Shown piece after piece: positions 6,632 to 7,271 of a stretch of 7,271 nucleotides of DNA. This DNA is from Chitinophagaceae bacterium (GTDB taxonomy: Bacteria > Bacteroidota > Bacteroidia > Chitinophagales > Chitinophagaceae). The translations under genes and the position numbers were made by a program. The stretch lies in assembly GCA_026785745.1 (NCBI GenBank), contig JAJAZO010000361.1, positions 1 through 7,271 of the forward strand. Reading direction: 5' to 3'. The notes below the pieces were generated by a model. It was not told the origin of the DNA, did no database searches, and saw only the letters and a program-made list of their open reading frames with translations. Within the stretch, counting starts at the first letter, position 1; every line of letters starts with the position of its first letter.

Positions 6632-6648
6632 TCCCGCCTGAGGCGGGA
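6632..6648. repeat. 17-base palindromic insertion
   Basis: TCCCGCCTGAGGCGGGA has perfect 8-base arms around one central base. Compared with the intact array genes it lies between the codons for FW and LMLF and replaces about six bases (coding strand AGTTTT). Its GC content contrasts with the AT-rich surroundings. No direct target duplication is evident. From memory, similar short palindromes are scattered through Bacteroidota genomes, but I could not check this. Confidence 0.75.
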
Positions 6649-6665
6649 CCCAAAAATAATGGGTC

Positions 6666-6685
6666 CCTGTCTGCCGACAGGCAGG
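6666..6685. repeat. 20-base near-palindromic insertion
   Basis: CCTGTCTGCCGACAGGCAGG interrupts the family sequence exactly between bases that are adjacent in the intact copies (AAAAAATG and GACCC on the coding strand). No flanking base is lost. It is palindromic apart from two mismatched pairs, which would be G-U pairs in RNA, and it contains a perfect CTGCC/GGCAG hairpin with a GACA loop. The boundaries can shift by one base because of a repeated C or G at the junction. The window's first bases (GGCAGGCAGA) resemble one end of it. Confidence 0.75.
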
Positions 6686-6733
6686 CATTTTTTTCTTGCG
6701 GTATGTGCATGATGATGTACTTCCATATTACAT

Positions 6734-6829
6734 TTATTTAAAATAGCGATAACAAAAGGAGGCAATAAATAAAATGATAAAAAGAATAATTAATCGGATT
6801 ATTCTTTTCTTACTGGCTGAGTTTTTCAT
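6734..6829 (-). CDS. Possible 31-residue single-pass membrane peptide
   Basis: ATG 6829 opens MKNSASKKRIIRL, then a strongly hydrophobic run (IILFIILFIASF), and the sequence ends CYRYFK before TAA at 6734-6736. Basic residues flank a single helix of about 16-18 residues. The ORF starts 16 bases after the TPR gene's stop and ends 7 bases before the decayed array copy, so it fills the gap neatly. However, AT-rich DNA often yields hydrophobic short ORFs, and an inverted repeat that could be a terminator lies inside it. No family was recognised. Confidence 0.35.
   Translation of the reverse strand: MKNSASKKRIIRLIILFIILFIASFCYRYFK
6780..6808 (-). terminator. A/T-rich inverted repeat, possible weak terminator
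   Basis: Arms AAAAGAATAAT and ATTATTCTTTT (11 bases, perfect) flank a seven-base loop. On the coding strand the hairpin is followed by a T-rich stretch, and it starts about 38 bases after the TPR gene's stop. Each arm has only one G-C pair, so the stem is weak for an intrinsic terminator. It overlaps the possible 31-residue ORF, and the two readings compete. Confidence 0.35.
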
Positions 6830-6845
6830 ATTCAAAACTTGCTTA

Positions 6846-7271
6846 TTATAAAACTTCCAGCTTAGTATTTTTTAATTCTTCCCTTGCTTTTTCTTTTCCT
6901 TTTAATGATAGTAATCGGTTAGGAGCCAGTTTAAGAGAGAGTTCAAATTGTTCCAGTGCTTGTTTTGGTTTGCCGGTTTCCAGTAACCATTCCCCATACA
7001 TTTCATATGTTGGTTTTACAATGGCGGGTGGTCCGTAAGAATAACCCACTTTTTGTTGTAATGCAGTAGACTGTTGCAATAATTTTTCTGTTACAACAGC
7101 GTCTTTTTGTAACCAGCCTTTCATGGCTTTCAGTTGCAGTTCCATCGCTTCCGATTCCAGCAAATCATTTTTTGTGACGATAGCACGGTTAATATTGCCG
7201 CAGAGTCTTATGCCTTTATCAGCGGCTTTTGATTGTTCCATTAACCTGTCCCCGGCCATTTTAGTTATTAC
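6846..7271 (-). CDS. C-terminal part of a TPR-like protein, cut by the right edge
   Basis: The frame stays open to the last base of the window (VITK precedes the first Met at 7259), so the gene most likely begins outside; 141 residues are visible. The segment YEMYGEWLLETGKPKQALEQF followed by ELSLKLAPNRLLSLKGKEKA has the W-L-G-A-F-A-P spacing of a tetratricopeptide repeat (about residues 86-122, counting the Met at 7259 as 1). The part before it (LQLKAMKGWLQKDAVVTEKLLQQ) is also helical and could be a degenerate repeat. The conserved-looking YSYGPPAIVKP lies between them. TPR regions mediate protein-protein contacts; the rest of the protein, its location and its partner cannot be judged from this fragment. 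Confidence 0.7.
   Translation of the reverse strand, partial: VITKMAGDRLMEQSKAADKGIRLCGNINRAIVTKNDLLESEAMELQLKAMKGWLQKDAVVTEKLLQQSTALQQKVGYSYGPPAIVKPTYEMYGEWLLETGKPKQALEQFELSLKLAPNRLLSLKGKEKAREELKNTKLEVL

Larger units (their letters stand above)
6519..6726 (-). pseudogene. Decayed copy of the array family anchor, with two palindrome insertions
   Basis: ATG 6726 starts MEVHHHAHTARKK, the same tag as the fourth array gene. The Trp codon that should follow is split by a 20-base insertion. After the codons for THYFW a second insertion of 17 bases replaces about six bases, and then the family sequence resumes in a shifted frame as MLFIAVLCSSLQKDHLKYTIRKDRSK. This lines up with MLFLAVFCGFLAEYQLEHKIERDREK. 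Read directly from the ATG, the frame ends at a TAG about 40 codons in. The family-like frame ends at TAA 6519-6521, overlapping the start of the next gene, and the whole C-terminal body is missing. Besides the insertions there are many amino acid changes in the helix (CGFLAEY to CSSLQKD), so the copy is old. It sits about 3.4 kb upstream of the intact array, separated from it by two unrelated genes. Confidence 0.8.

Noticed and set aside
6519..6710. A 63-residue protein starting MHIPQEKN
   Set aside because: Its first part is an out-of-frame reading of the His tag and of the inserted palindromes. Only the second part is family sequence, so it is a pseudogene frame.

Overview
The window looks like a Bacteroidota chromosome segment, probably from the Chitinophagaceae or a close relative. 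The basis is AT-rich DNA, starts preceded by A/T-rich leaders without Shine-Dalgarno sequences, a large secreted M14-type zinc carboxypeptidase of a kind common in that phylum, and several short GC-rich palindromes in or between genes. The taxonomic call is inference from style. Every gene I accept lies on the minus strand, so the reading order is from high to low coordinates.

Upstream part (7271 to about 6000). It starts with the C-terminal part of a TPR-like protein cut by the window edge. A possible 31-residue membrane peptide follows, overlapping an A/T-rich inverted repeat. Next is a decayed copy of the gene family that dominates the left half, interrupted by two tiny palindromic insertions. 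Then comes a small NTF2/SnoaL-like exported protein whose frame is broken by an apparent one-base loss; joining the two frames gives a complete protein of about 167 residues.

Middle part (5912 to 3336). One long gene encodes an exported M14 family zinc carboxypeptidase of 858 residues with all expected metal and catalytic residues and a C-terminal glutamine-amidotransferase-like region.

Left part (3270 to 1). Four head-to-tail paralogues of 245-260 residues are separated by only 8, 8 and 7 bases. A 37-residue mini-protein carrying the same N-terminal tag follows, and then perhaps the start of another gene at the edge. Each paralogue has a His-rich N-terminal tag, one membrane helix, and a larger helical domain predicted outside the cytoplasm. 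The first 49 codons are nearly identical in DNA between copies, while the remainder has diverged so far that only a central QL-x3-G-x-LR motif and a terminal EYH[LI][KN] motif are obviously shared. This shared-anchor, variable-body array is the most unusual thing here and its function is unknown to me. Counting the mini-protein and the decayed copy, the tag occurs six times in 7.3 kb.

The gene spacing suggests that the four paralogues and the mini-protein are co-transcribed, possibly with the peptidase, which ends 65 bases upstream. No confident promoter, tRNA, rRNA, CRISPR array or transposase was seen.
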